Shown one piece after another: positions 8,407-16,771 of a stretch of 64,000 nucleotides of DNA. Every line of letters starts with the position of its first letter. The stretch's first letter is position 1. The stretch lies in NCBI GenBank assembly GCA_036381235.1, contig DASVDE010000017.1:15217-79216 (forward strand), read 5' to 3'. This stretch comes from DASVDE01 sp036381235 (GTDB lineage: Bacteria; Actinomycetota; Thermoleophilia; Solirubrobacterales; 70-9). The notes under the pieces were generated by a model, which was not told the DNA's origin, did no database searches, and saw only the letters and a program-made list of their open reading frames with translations. A program made the translations under genes and the position numbers.

Positions 8407-8447
8407 GCGGCGTCCTCAGTCGCCCAAATAGCGCTGCTATTCGGGCG
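8403..8447. repeat. Dispersed repeat family H, copy 1 (with hairpin)
   Basis: Bases 8403-8432 match 58065-58094 in inverted orientation over 30 bp with one mismatch. Bases 8421-8432 and 8436-8447 form a 12-bp hairpin with one mismatch and loop GCT. On the minus strand the unit reads AAGGACGCAGGACGC, hairpin, GAGGACGCCGCATGG, and that last ATG is the tmk start. The same flanking motifs occur around a different hairpin at 12555-12620. Confidence 0.75.
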
Positions 8448-8481
8448 TCCTGCGTCCTTGCCTGGCGCCGCCTGGAACTCG

Positions 8482-10722
8482 TCATTTTGCGGCGGCCTTC
8501 GCTCGTTTCCGTTTCCGGGTCGCAGTCGCGGTCTTGTCCACGGAGCCGTCCGGCGGCGGCTGTTTCGCCATCGCCTCCTTGGCGGCTTTCGCCGCCTCGC
8601 GCTCGGCGCGGCGTTTCTTCATCTCCTGCATCGACTCGCACTCGTCGTTGAGGCAGAGGTTCCAGGGACGACCCCGAAACGGGACGACTTTGAGCCGTGG
8701 GGTCTCACCGCAAACCGAGCAGCGGTCCTCGAGTTTGAAGACGTCGCCGCGCTGGGGAAGAGGGAAGGTCTGATCGCAGGACTCGGGATCGTCCGCGGTC
8801 CAGCCCGAGCAGCCGACGAACCGTTTGCCCGATTTTTTGGCGCGGATGATGCGCAGCATGTGAGGGGAGCCGTCCTCCTTCTTGCGCCCCGCCTCTTCGC
8901 AGACCTTGCACGGGCCGAGGATCCGGTCCTGGTCCATCCCCGCCCAGACGACCTTGGCCAGGTCCTCTTTGGTCTCGTCGATCTCCGACCAGGTCTTGTG
9001 GAGGAGGTCGCGGCTCTCGCCCACAACCTCGCCCTTCGACATCTCCCCCTGGGCGATGCGATCCATCTCCGCCTCGAGCTGGGCGGTCATCTCCGGCGTC
9101 GCCATCCCCGGCACGTATTTCTTGAAGGCCTCATACAGGGCGATCCCGGTCTCCGAGGGGATCGGCGGGTTCGAGTAGACGTAGCCGCGGTCGAAGAGCT
9201 TCTGGATGATGTCTGCGCGAGTGGCTTTGGTGCCGAGGTTGCGCTCCTCCATCAGCTCGATCAGTTTCGCTTGCGAGATCCGTCCCGGCGGCTGGGTCTC
9301 CTTGTCGACGATCCAGGGGTCGCCGTCGAGCTCGATCGTCTGGCCCTCCTGCAGTGCCGGGATCTCCTCGTCGGAGGAGCGGGCGTATGTGTAGATGCCG
9401 GCATAGCCAGGGTCGACGACGACCGAGCCGCGTACGAAGTAGGTCTCCGAGCCGGCCTCGATGTCGGCCCGGGTCGACTCGGTGATCATCGGCGGGCTGA
9501 AGGTGGCGAGGAAGCGGCGCACGACCAGCTCGTAGACGCGGCGCTTGGGGCCCTCGAGGGCGCCCGGGTGGATCGCCTGGGTCGGGTAGATCGGCGGGTG
9601 GTCGGTGGTCTCTTTCTTGCCGCGGGTCGGGGTCAGCGGGCCGTCGAGTAGACCGGAAGCGGCGGAGAACTCCTTGATCCGCACCAGCGAGGAGACCAGC
9701 TCGTGCAGCGGCAGCGAGGACGGGTAGACCGTGTTGTCGGTGCGCGGGTAGGAGATGAAGCCGTCCATGTAGAGGTCCTCGGCGATCCGCATCGCGCTGG
9801 CCGGGGTGATGCCGAGGCGGCTGGAGGCGTCGGTGCTGAAGGCGGTCGTGTTGTAGGGCGTCGGCGGCTTGCGAGTGTTCTTGCGCGCGGTCACCGACTT
9901 GACCGTGCCGGGACTCGAAGTCCCGGCGGCCGCCGCGTCGACCTCGGCCCGTTCCCAGAATTTGTCGACGCTGTGGTGGGCCTCGAAGGCGCCGTCGGGA
10001 TGCTGGAACTTGGCGAACAGCTCCCAGAAGGGTTTGGCGACGTGGGCTCGCCGCTCCATCTCGCGCTCGACGATCAATCCGAGGGTGGGGCTCTGGACGC
10101 GGCCGACCGAGAGGAAGTTGGAGCCGAAGCGGCGGGTCGCGAGAGAGACGGCACGGGTAAGGGTGGCCCCCCACAGCAGATCGATGTCCTGGCGGGCGGC
10201 GCCGGCGTTGGCGAGCGGATAGGAGAGCTCGTCGAGGTTGGAGAAGGCTCGCTCGATCTCCTCTTTGGTGAGAGCGGAGTAGCGGGCGCGCTTGATCCTC
10301 AGCGTGCCGCGGTCAACGTCGTCCCGCGAGCCGAGGTCGGGGTTGGCGTCGAGCATCTCCTCCAGCGCCTCGAGGCCGATCAGCTCACCCTCGCGATCGA
10401 AGTCGGTGGCGATCACGAGCTCGTCGGCCCCTTTGGCCATTTTCTTGATCGCTTTGACGACGTTTTTGTCGGTCGGCTCCTTGATCAGCTTGGCGTCGAT
10501 CAGATCGTGCAGGTCGGTCTTCTGCCAGTTGGAGTAGCCCTCCGGGAAGGAGGGGCCGAGCACGTGGCCCTTGAGGCCGATCGTCATCTGCTCGCTGCCG
10601 TCGGCGTCGGTCCACGTGTAGAAGGGGACTTTGTAGGTTTTGTCCGCCTTCGCCTCGTTGCGGCCAAGGATCTCGGCGATCTTCTTGGCGCTGTTGTTCT
10701 TCTCGGTGACGATCAACCGCAT
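8482..10722 (-). CDS. topA: Type IA DNA topoisomerase, archaeal-like class
   Basis: Relaxes negative supercoils, 746 aa. The TOPRIM domain starts MRLIVTEKNNSAKKIAEIL and holds DFDREGE. The catalytic tyrosine is Y325 in FISYPRTDNTVYP. That motif and the N-terminus resemble archaeal topoisomerase I rather than the usual bacterial form (VIVESPAKA). The C-terminal part carries zinc-ribbon cysteines (CKVC, CSVCGE, CLNDEC) and ends in a Lys/Arg-rich tail typical of actinobacterial enzymes. Codons 266-272 (AGTSSPG) are encoded by a perfect hairpin. A -10-like TACCCT (10732-10737, minus) lies 9 bases before the ATG. First gene of topA-tmk-holB. Confidence 0.93.
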   Translation of the reverse strand: MRLIVTEKNNSAKKIAEILGRNEAKADKTYKVPFYTWTDADGSEQMTIGLKGHVLGPSFPEGYSNWQKTDLHDLIDAKLIKEPTDKNVVKAIKKMAKGADELVIATDFDREGELIGLEALEEMLDANPDLGSRDDVDRGTLRIKRARYSALTKEEIERAFSNLDELSYPLANAGAARQDIDLLWGATLTRAVSLATRRFGSNFLSVGRVQSPTLGLIVEREMERRAHVAKPFWELFAKFQHPDGAFEAHHSVDKFWERAEVDAAAAGTSSPGTVKSVTARKNTRKPPTPYNTTAFSTDASSRLGITPASAMRIAEDLYMDGFISYPRTDNTVYPSSLPLHELVSSLVRIKEFSAASGLLDGPLTPTRGKKETTDHPPIYPTQAIHPGALEGPKRRVYELVVRRFLATFSPPMITESTRADIEAGSETYFVRGSVVVDPGYAGIYTYARSSDEEIPALQEGQTIELDGDPWIVDKETQPPGRISQAKLIELMEERNLGTKATRADIIQKLFDRGYVYSNPPIPSETGIALYEAFKKYVPGMATPEMTAQLEAEMDRIAQGEMSKGEVVGESRDLLHKTWSEIDETKEDLAKVVWAGMDQDRILGPCKVCEEAGRKKEDGSPHMLRIIRAKKSGKRFVGCSGWTADDPESCDQTFPLPQRGDVFKLEDRCSVCGETPRLKVVPFRGRPWNLCLNDECESMQEMKKRRAEREAAKAAKEAMAKQPPPDGSVDKTATATRKRKRAKAAAK
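9907..9927. repeat. In-frame hairpin inside topA
   Basis: Nine-base perfect arms (GCCGGGACT / AGTCCCGGC) with loop CGA. It encodes exactly seven codons (AGTSSPG) in a linker just after the EVDAAA stretch and before a conserved block. It may be another palindromic insertion or a chance feature of a low-constraint linker. Confidence 0.55.
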
Positions 10723-10772
10723 GGGTCGGCGAGGGTAGCAGGGGGCTTGGGCGACCCCGCCCGGCCCACGCG

Positions 10773-10795
10773 CGCCGATCCCCTTAGGATCGGCG
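10773..10795 (+). promoter_or_regulatory. Hairpin overlapping the -10 of the epimerase gene
   Basis: Perfect 9-bp arms CGCCGATCC and GGATCGGCG around CCTTA. The TAGGAT hexamer (10785-10790) sits in the right arm, 10 bases before ATG 10801. It could be an operator for the epimerase or one of the dispersed palindromes; I cannot separate these. Confidence 0.4.
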
Positions 10796-10800
10796 ACCTA

Positions 10801-11733
10801 ATGAAGTGCTTGGTCACGGGCGGCGCGGGATTCATCGGGTCCAACCTGGTCGACGCCCTGTTGGCGCGGGGAGACGAGGTGACAGTCGTCGACGACCTCT
10901 CGACGGGGCGCCGTGAGAACCTCGATGGAGCGCTGACCAGGGGCGCCCGACTGGTCGAGCTGGACATCCGCGAGGCGGATGCGCTGGAGGCGTTGGTCAC
11001 CGAGGAGAGACCCGAGGTCGTCTTCCACCTGGCCGCCCAGATCGACGTCCGCAAGTCGATTGCCGACCCAGCCTTCGACGCCTCGATCAACGTCGGCGGG
11101 ACCGCCAACGTGCTGGAGGCGGCACGGGTGGCGGGGACGAGGCGCATCGTCTTCGTCTCCACCGGCGGGGCGATCTACGGCGAGGGCGAGGGACAGGAGC
11201 TGCCGCTCGACGAAGGCGCGCCGATCGCGCCGCTCTCGGCCTACGGCCAGAGCAAGTTCTCCGGCGAGGGGTACCTGGCGCTATACGAGCGCCTCTACGG
11301 CCTCTCGGGAGTGAGCCTGCGACTCGGCAACGTCTACGGCCCGCGGCAGGACCCACTCGGCGAGGCGGGGGTGATCGCGATCTTCTGCGGACGTCTTCAG
11401 GCCGGGGAGCGGCCCACGGTGTTCGGCGACGGCAAACAGACCCGTGACTACATATACGTGGGCGACGTGGTGGCCGCGGCGCTGGCGGCATCCAAATCCG
11501 AGGCGAGCGGCCCGATCAACGTAGGCACCGGAATCGAGACGGACGTTCTGGAGCTGGCCGCCCGTCTGGGCGAGCTGGGCGGAACCGAAGATTTCGAGCC
11601 CGAGCTCGCCCCGCCACGCACCGGCGAGGTGCAGCGGATCGCGATCGACCCGACCCGTGCCGAGCGAGAGCTTGGCTGGCGCGCGGAGGTCGGTCTCGAA
11701 GAGGGCCTCCGCCTGACGTTGGACTCCCTCTAA
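10801..11733 (+). CDS. NAD-dependent epimerase/dehydratase (UDP-glucose 4-epimerase-like)
   Basis: Extended short-chain dehydrogenase fold, 310 aa. GxxGxxG is seen as TGGAGFIGS at residues 6-14, the acidic NAD-ribose site as VVDDLSTG, HLAAQIDVR, the catalytic pair as YGQSK (YxxxK), and LRLGNVYGPRQDP before the sugar-binding half. The C-terminal AERELGWRAEV motif is typical of GalE-like enzymes. Likely role: nucleotide-sugar interconversion for envelope glycans. The exact substrate cannot be read from sequence. The start is ATG 10801; the upstream open frame merely mirrors topA. It is divergent from topA and followed 13 bp later by the siroheme-type gene. Confidence 0.9.
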   Translation: MKCLVTGGAGFIGSNLVDALLARGDEVTVVDDLSTGRRENLDGALTRGARLVELDIREADALEALVTEERPEVVFHLAAQIDVRKSIADPAFDASINVGGTANVLEAARVAGTRRIVFVSTGGAIYGEGEGQELPLDEGAPIAPLSAYGQSKFSGEGYLALYERLYGLSGVSLRLGNVYGPRQDPLGEAGVIAIFCGRLQAGERPTVFGDGKQTRDYIYVGDVVAAALAASKSEASGPINVGTGIETDVLELAARLGELGGTEDFEPELAPPRTGEVQRIAIDPTRAERELGWRAEVGLEEGLRLTLDSL

Positions 11734-11746
11734 CCTTCGTTCGGTT

Positions 11747-12493
11747 ATGCCCGCTCAGGCCTACGCAGGCAAGGAATGCGTTTGCCAGCTCCGCAAGGGG
11801 ATCTGCGATCAGTCGTGCGTGCGCGACATGCTGGAGACGCCCTTCTACATCGCCTGCTTGAAGCTGAAGGGGCGCCGCTGCCTGGTGATCGGAGGCGGCG
11901 ACATCGGCCTCGAGAAGGTCGAGGGGCTGCTCGCCTGTGACGCCGACGTAACGCTGATCGCCCCGGTCGCCCATCCCGAGCTGGAGGAGCTGGCCGCGGA
12001 GGGGTCGATCGAATGGGAGAAGCGCGCCTACGCCGGCGCCGCCGACCTCGAGGGGGCCTTCATGGCGATCGCCGCCACCGACGACAGCGAGGTCAACATC
12101 GGCGTCTACGACGACGCCGAGAGGCGGGCGATGCTGGTCAACGTCGTCGACGTGCCACCGCTGTGCAACTTCATCCTGCCGGCGATCGTGCGCAGCGGGC
12201 CGCTGGCGATCGCGATCTCGACCGCCGGCGCCTCCCCCGCCCTGGCGAAGCGGATGAAGCGCGAGGTCTCCGAGCTGTTCGGCGAGGAATACGCGCGCCT
12301 GGCGGTGATCCTCAACGACGCCCGCGGCTGGGCCAAGGCGACGCTGCCCACCTACCAGGACCGCAAGGAGTTCTTCGAGGGGATCGTCAACGGCGACCCC
12401 GACCCGGTCGAGCTGATCCGCGAGGGCCGCGAGGTCGAGTTGATTGCGCTGATCGAGGCGGCCAAAGAGCGCGCAGCCGCGGCGCTGGCGTGA
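11747..12493 (+). CDS. Precorrin-2 dehydrogenase / siroheme synthase N-terminal-like protein
   Basis: NAD-dependent oxidation of precorrin-2 to sirohydrochlorin (CysG N-terminal domain / Met8 family), 248 aa. The core begins at METPFYIACLKLKGRRCLVI-like sequence (an internal ATG at 11828), with the dinucleotide motif VIGGGDIGLEKVEGLL. NVVDVPPLCNFILPAIV and AISTAGASPALAKRMK are hallmarks of the family. Upstream of the core is an unusual 27-residue extension with four cysteines (CVCQLRKGICDQSC), a possible metal site or a mis-set start. No uroporphyrinogen methylase is adjacent. The product could serve siroheme or cobalamin; the window's B12-dependent nrdJ makes the latter relevant. Confidence 0.87.
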   Translation: MPAQAYAGKECVCQLRKGICDQSCVRDMLETPFYIACLKLKGRRCLVIGGGDIGLEKVEGLLACDADVTLIAPVAHPELEELAAEGSIEWEKRAYAGAADLEGAFMAIAATDDSEVNIGVYDDAERRAMLVNVVDVPPLCNFILPAIVRSGPLAIAISTAGASPALAKRMKREVSELFGEEYARLAVILNDARGWAKATLPTYQDRKEFFEGIVNGDPDPVELIREGREVELIALIEAAKERAAAALA

Positions 12494-12501
12494 GCCGGCG
12501 C

Positions 12502-12668
12502 TAGATGGTTGATTCCACGGCCGTGTGTGGCCGGGGATGGGCGTGGTCAAGCAGATCAAGGACGCAGGGCGCAGCCTTTGGTGGTGCCAAAGGCAAGCCC
12601 GAGGACGCAGAGATGCGTAGCGCCACGCACGTCATTCGGGTGTGCGGGGTCGTGGAATCAACCATCTA
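12502..12668. repeat. Long inverted repeat with internal hairpins (family H, copy 3)
   Basis: Eighteen-base perfect outer arms (12502-12519, 12651-12668) enclose about 130 bp. Inside lies a perfect hairpin (GCCTTTGG / CCAAAGGC, about 12574-12594), flanked by AAGGACGCAGG and GAGGACGCAG motifs that also flank the hairpin at 8403. It fills the whole gap between the siroheme-type gene and the DUF4189 gene. It could be a structured RNA or a non-autonomous mobile element. No open frame is seen. Confidence 0.7.
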
Positions 12669-13031
12669 ACTGAGCCCGCTGAAAACCCAGGCCACGCTGC
12701 GCGCCGACGAGTCGTTTGCCCTATTGCGCGCGTTGCGGAAGGCGCGGCTCTTGCTGGTCCCGATGCCCGAGATGTAAATGCCGTTCTTCTTCTGCACCAC
12801 CGCGCCGTAGCCGTTGAAGACCCAGAGGGCGGATTTGCAGTGGTTGGTGCCGCATTCGTTGCGGGCGTGGAGCTTGGCCTTGGCTGCCGTCGGCTCGCCG
12901 CGGGAGTAGCCGATCTTGCCGGTTGTGGGATCGATCGCGATCGATCCCCATGAGGCCTGGGCGGCGGCGGGCGCGGCCAATGCGCCGGTGACGATCAGAG
13001 CGCAGAGAATCGACAGAGCTCGACGGGACAC
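12666..13031 (-). CDS. Secreted DUF4189 protein
   Basis: About 121 aa from GTG 13031 (VSRRALSILCALIVTGALAA), a clear Sec signal peptide with an AAPAAAQA cleavage region. The mature part is a single DUF4189-type domain: WGSIAIDPTTGKIGYSRG, two cysteines (NECGTNHC), WVFNGYGAVVQ and a closing SVAWVFSG. The domain is of unknown function and exported. An ATG at 13061 would extend the protein but falls inside a palindromic element, so GTG 13031 is preferred. It lies downstream of hlyIII on the same strand, with the palindrome at 13048-13096 between them. Confidence 0.82.
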   Translation of the reverse strand: MSRRALSILCALIVTGALAAPAAAQASWGSIAIDPTTGKIGYSRGEPTAAKAKLHARNECGTNHCKSALWVFNGYGAVVQKKNGIYISGIGTSKSRAFRNARNRANDSSARSVAWVFSGLS

Positions 13032-13047
13032 AGCACCACTTCTACAA

Positions 13048-13096
13048 GACGAGACGTGCATTTACCACCCCAGAGGGGGTCAATGCACTTCTCGTC
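13048..13096. repeat. Palindromic element, core family A, copy 1
   Basis: Arms 13048-13061 and 13083-13096 (14 bp, one mismatch) enclose the 21-bp core TTACCACCCCAGAGGGGGTC plus A. The core is shared with 30361-30382 and, inside nuoG, with 37001-37022 (reversed) and 37726-37746. It lies 2 bp past the hlyIII stop. Confidence 0.8.
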
Positions 13097-13098
13097 AC

Positions 13099-13818
13099 TC
13101 AGGCCGCCGGCAGGGCGAAGAACGCGACTGCCGAGAAGTGGGCGACGGCGGCGGCGATCACGAGCAGGTGGAAGACCTCGTGATAGCCGAAGACGCGGGG
13201 GTTGGGGTCCGGGCGCTGAGTGGCATAAACGATGGCCCCGGCCGTGTAGAGGAGGCCCCCGGCGGCGACCAGCAGGGTTCCCGTCACGCCCATCTCCTCC
13301 CACAGCCCCGGGAAGGCGATGATCGCCACCCACCCCAGGGACATGTAGATGAGCGCCGCGACCCATTTCGGATGCTCGATCCAGATCATCTCGACGATCG
13401 CGCCGGCGATCGCGCCGATCCAGACGACGGCGAGGACCGCGTCGGCGAGTGGGCCGCTCAGGACGAGCAGGGCGAACGGGGTGTAGGTCCCCGCGATCAG
13501 GAAGAAGATCATCGAGTGGTCCAACCGGCGCATCCAGAGGCGCACATTGGGCCGCTTCCAGTTGACCCGGTGGTAGAGGGCGCTTGTACCGAGCAGGGCG
13601 GAGAGGCTGACGGCGTATATGGCGACCGCGACGGTCGCCGTCGGGCTGTCGGCGGCGACGATCAGCCCGGCGCCGAGGAATAGCGAGACGAAGAAGGCCC
13701 ACTCGTGGGAGACGCCGCGCAGCTTCGGCTTTACCGCGGCGATCGCCTCGCTTGCAACTTCCTTTGCAGATTCCGCCTTCGCGGCGGCCCTTGCCCGCAT
13801 CATCGCCTTTGTCACCAT
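13099..13818 (-). CDS. Hemolysin III family (PAQR-fold) membrane protein
   Basis: A 239-aa integral membrane protein with seven hydrophobic segments. Family motifs: ALYHRVNW, RRLDHSMIFFLIAGTYTPF and the late GYHEVFHLLVIAAAVAHF. These Ser/His/Asp positions form the putative metal site of the PAQR/alkaline-ceramidase (CREST) superfamily, which suggests membrane-lipid hydrolase activity. True hemolysis is not shown for most members. The start MVTKAMMRAR is followed by an amphipathic Ala/Lys-rich segment before the first helix. It is divergent from nrdJ. Its stop is followed by a palindromic element. Confidence 0.88.
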   Translation of the reverse strand: MVTKAMMRARAAAKAESAKEVASEAIAAVKPKLRGVSHEWAFFVSLFLGAGLIVAADSPTATVAVAIYAVSLSALLGTSALYHRVNWKRPNVRLWMRRLDHSMIFFLIAGTYTPFALLVLSGPLADAVLAVVWIGAIAGAIVEMIWIEHPKWVAALIYMSLGWVAIIAFPGLWEEMGVTGTLLVAAGGLLYTAGAIVYATQRPDPNPRVFGYHEVFHLLVIAAAVAHFSAVAFFALPAA

Positions 13819-13935
13819 AGAGGGATAAGGGCGTGAAATCTGCGGCGTTTGCGGAATTGGCCGTCGCAAAGTCTGTCCGACTGGTCGACGATCCTGGGCA
13901 GCTCCCCCTTTAAAGCCCCCGAGAGGAGAAGTTCG

Positions 13936-16764
13936 ATGTCCCAGACCGCCACCAGCGCTCCGAAAAACGGTCTCAAGGGCCTCGCCATCGAACGCCGCTT
14001 CTCCTCTCCGGGGAAGCATCCCTTCGACGAGATCGAGTGGGAGACACGCGACGCGGTGATCGGCAACCCCGAGAGCCCGGCCTTCGAGCAGCGCGGGGTC
14101 GAGTTCCCGAAGAGCTGGTCCCAGAACGCGACCAACATCGTCGCCCAGAAGTACTTCCGCGGACAACTGGGGAGCGAAAGTCGCGAGCGCTCGGTCAAAC
14201 AGATGATCGGCAGGGTCGCGGGGACGATCGCCGACTGGGGGCGCGACGGGGGCTACTTCGCCGGCGATGAGGACGCCGAGGCCTTCGAGGCGGAGCTGAC
14301 CTCGATCCTGCTCAACCAGAAGGCGGCCTTCAACTCGCCGGTCTGGTTCAACGTCGGCTTCGAGGAGCGCCCGCAGTGCTCGGCCTGCTTCATCTTGAGC
14401 GTCGAGGACAACATGGAGTCGATCCTCGACTGGAACACCAAGGAGGGCAAGATCTTCCGCGGCGGCTCGGGCTCGGGAATCAACCTCTCAAACATCCGCG
14501 GCTCGATGGAGCCGCTGAAGAAGGGCGGCACCGCCAGCGGGCCGGTCAGCTTCATGCGCGGCGCCGACTCCTGGGCGGGAACGATCAAGTCCGGCGGCAA
14601 GACGCGGCGGGCGGCGAAGATGGTCGTGCTGGACATCGACCACCCCGATGTCGAGCACTTCATCTGGTGCAAGGCCGACGAGGAGAAGAAGGCGGCGGCG
14701 CTGCGCGACGCCGGCTTCGACATGTCGATCGACGGCGAGGGCTTCACCTCGATCCAGTACCAGAACGCCAACAACTCGGTGCGGGTGACCGACGAGTTCA
14801 TGGAGGCTGTCGAGGCGGGTGAGGACTGGAGCCTGACGGCCCGCACCACCGGCGAGGCGGTGAAGACGCTGCCGGCGCGCGATCTGATGAACCAGATCGC
14901 CGACGCCGCCTGGCGCTGCGCCGACCCCGGAGTCCAGTACGACTCGATCATCAACCGCTGGCACACCTGCCCGGAATCGGGGCGAATCAACGCCTCCAAT
15001 CCCTGCAGCGAGTACATGCATGTCGATGACTCGGCCTGCAACCTGGCCTCGCTCAACCTGATGAAATTCCGCCGCGAGGACGGCTCGTTCGACGTCGAGG
15101 ACTTCGAGCATGCGGTCGACATCGTCTTCCTCGCGCAGGAGATCGTCGTCGGCTACTCGAGCTACCCGACCGAGGAGATCGGCACCAACGCCAACGCCTT
15201 CCGCCAGCTCGGCCTCGGCTACGCCAACCTCGGCGCCCTGCTGATGTCCGACGGGCTTCCCTACGACTCCGACGAGGGCCGCAACGTCGCCGCGGCAATC
15301 ACGGCGCTGATGACCGGCCGCGCCTACCGCCAGTCGGCGCTGATCGCAGCCGGGGCGACCGGTCCCTACGACGAGTACGAGCGCAACCGCGAGCCCCACA
15401 ACGGGGTGATGCGGATGCACCGCGACGCCTCATATGACATCGACTCGACCGGGATCAAGGGCGACCTGCTGGAGGCGGCGCAGCGTTCTTGGGACGAAGC
15501 GGTCGAGCTGGGCGAAGAGCACGGCTACCGCAACGCGCAGGCGACGGTGCTGGCGCCGACCGGGACGATCAGCTTCCTGATGGACTGCGACACGACCGGG
15601 ATCGAGCCCGACTTCTCGCTGGTCAAGTTCAAGGAGCTGGTCGGCGGCGGGCAGATGACGATCGTCAACCGCTCGGTACCGCTGGCGCTGCGCACGCTCG
15701 GCTACGCCGAGCCCCAGGTCGAGCAGATCGATGCCCACATCGCCGAGAACGCGACGATCATCGGCGCACCGGGGCTGAAGGAGGAGCACCTGCCGGTCTT
15801 CGACGTCGCCGTCGGCGAGCGAGCGATCTCCCACACCGGCCACATCGACATGATGGCCGCGACCCAACCGTTCATCAGCGGCGCAATCTCCAAGACGGTC
15901 AACCTGCCGCAGTCGGCGACGGTCGAGGACATCGCCGACGCCTACACGCGCGGCTGGAAGGGCGGGCTGAAGGCGCTGGCGATCTACCGCGACGGATCGA
16001 AGACCGCCCAGGCGCTGCGCACCGACGCGCAGGAGGAGAAGAAGGCCGAGGTGGAGGTTGTCGCGGCGCCGCCGGAGCGCAAGCGGATGCCGCGCGAGCG
16101 CGAGTCGATCACCCATAAGTTCTCGATCGCCGGCCACGAGGGCTACATCACCGCCGGCAAATACGAGGACGGCTCGGTCGGAGAGATCTTCCTCACCGAC
16201 ATCGGCAAGGAGGGGTCTACGATGCGGGGGCTGCTCAACGCCTTCGCCACCGCGATCTCGATCGGCCTCCAGTACGGCGTCCCGCTCGACGTCTTCGTGC
16301 GGAAGTTCAGCTACATGCGCTTCGAGCCGGAGGGAATCACCCAGAACCCGGAGATCCCCTTCGCCAAATCGATGCCCGACTACATCATGCGCTGGCTGGC
16401 GAGCCGCTTCATCGAGGATATCGACGAGCTTGAGGATCTCGGCATCCTCACCAAGGAGGTGCGGGCAAAGCGCGAGGCGGAGACAAGCCAGCTGGGCCTT
16501 GGCATCGAGACCGGCGGCACGGCGGGACCGTCCAATGGCGGCAACGGCCACGCCAAGCCCGGCAACGGCGCCGAGAAGGCCAAGGCAAGCGGCGGCGAGT
16601 CGATCCCTCCCACCGCGGCCCTCACCGACACCCCGCCGGTCGTTCCGGCCAAGATGTCAGGCTTGGACCTCGGCCCCGCCTGCGAACAATGCGGCGGCAT
16701 GATGCAGCGCACGGGCTCCTGCTACACGTGCTCGTCGTGCGGCAACAACACCGGCTGCGGCTGA
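13936..16764 (+). CDS. nrdJ: Adenosylcobalamin-dependent ribonucleotide reductase (class II)
   Basis: Makes deoxyribonucleotides using B12, 942 aa. The start MSQTATSAPK is chosen because GAGAGGAG lies 8 bases upstream. Seen: the N-terminal active-site Cys region CSACFILSVEDN, GGSGSGINLSNIRG, the NPCSEYMH substrate motif, PTGTISFLMDCDTTGIEP, and a C-terminal zinc-ribbon-like tail (CEQCGG...CYTCSSCGNNTGCG) typical of long class II enzymes. A low-complexity Gly/Asn/Lys linker (about 865-910) joins the tail. No cobalamin riboswitch is recognisable in the 117-bp gap to hlyIII. The class I and III alternatives are not in this window. Confidence 0.95.
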   Translation: MSQTATSAPKNGLKGLAIERRFSSPGKHPFDEIEWETRDAVIGNPESPAFEQRGVEFPKSWSQNATNIVAQKYFRGQLGSESRERSVKQMIGRVAGTIADWGRDGGYFAGDEDAEAFEAELTSILLNQKAAFNSPVWFNVGFEERPQCSACFILSVEDNMESILDWNTKEGKIFRGGSGSGINLSNIRGSMEPLKKGGTASGPVSFMRGADSWAGTIKSGGKTRRAAKMVVLDIDHPDVEHFIWCKADEEKKAAALRDAGFDMSIDGEGFTSIQYQNANNSVRVTDEFMEAVEAGEDWSLTARTTGEAVKTLPARDLMNQIADAAWRCADPGVQYDSIINRWHTCPESGRINASNPCSEYMHVDDSACNLASLNLMKFRREDGSFDVEDFEHAVDIVFLAQEIVVGYSSYPTEEIGTNANAFRQLGLGYANLGALLMSDGLPYDSDEGRNVAAAITALMTGRAYRQSALIAAGATGPYDEYERNREPHNGVMRMHRDASYDIDSTGIKGDLLEAAQRSWDEAVELGEEHGYRNAQATVLAPTGTISFLMDCDTTGIEPDFSLVKFKELVGGGQMTIVNRSVPLALRTLGYAEPQVEQIDAHIAENATIIGAPGLKEEHLPVFDVAVGERAISHTGHIDMMAATQPFISGAISKTVNLPQSATVEDIADAYTRGWKGGLKALAIYRDGSKTAQALRTDAQEEKKAEVEVVAAPPERKRMPRERESITHKFSIAGHEGYITAGKYEDGSVGEIFLTDIGKEGSTMRGLLNAFATAISIGLQYGVPLDVFVRKFSYMRFEPEGITQNPEIPFAKSMPDYIMRWLASRFIEDIDELEDLGILTKEVRAKREAETSQLGLGIETGGTAGPSNGGNGHAKPGNGAEKAKASGGESIPPTAALTDTPPVVPAKMSGLDLGPACEQCGGMMQRTGSCYTCSSCGNNTGCG

Positions 16765-16771
16765 TCTGCCT

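Noticed and set aside
12502..12668. tRNA gene (GGTTGATTCC resembles a T-arm)
   Set aside because: No acceptor stem, anticodon arm or D-arm can be built around it. The motif lies in the closing arms of the inverted repeat.
13819..13935. Cobalamin riboswitch before nrdJ
   Set aside because: Only 117 bp, and no recognisable B12-box (GCCACTG-type) or suitable set of helices.
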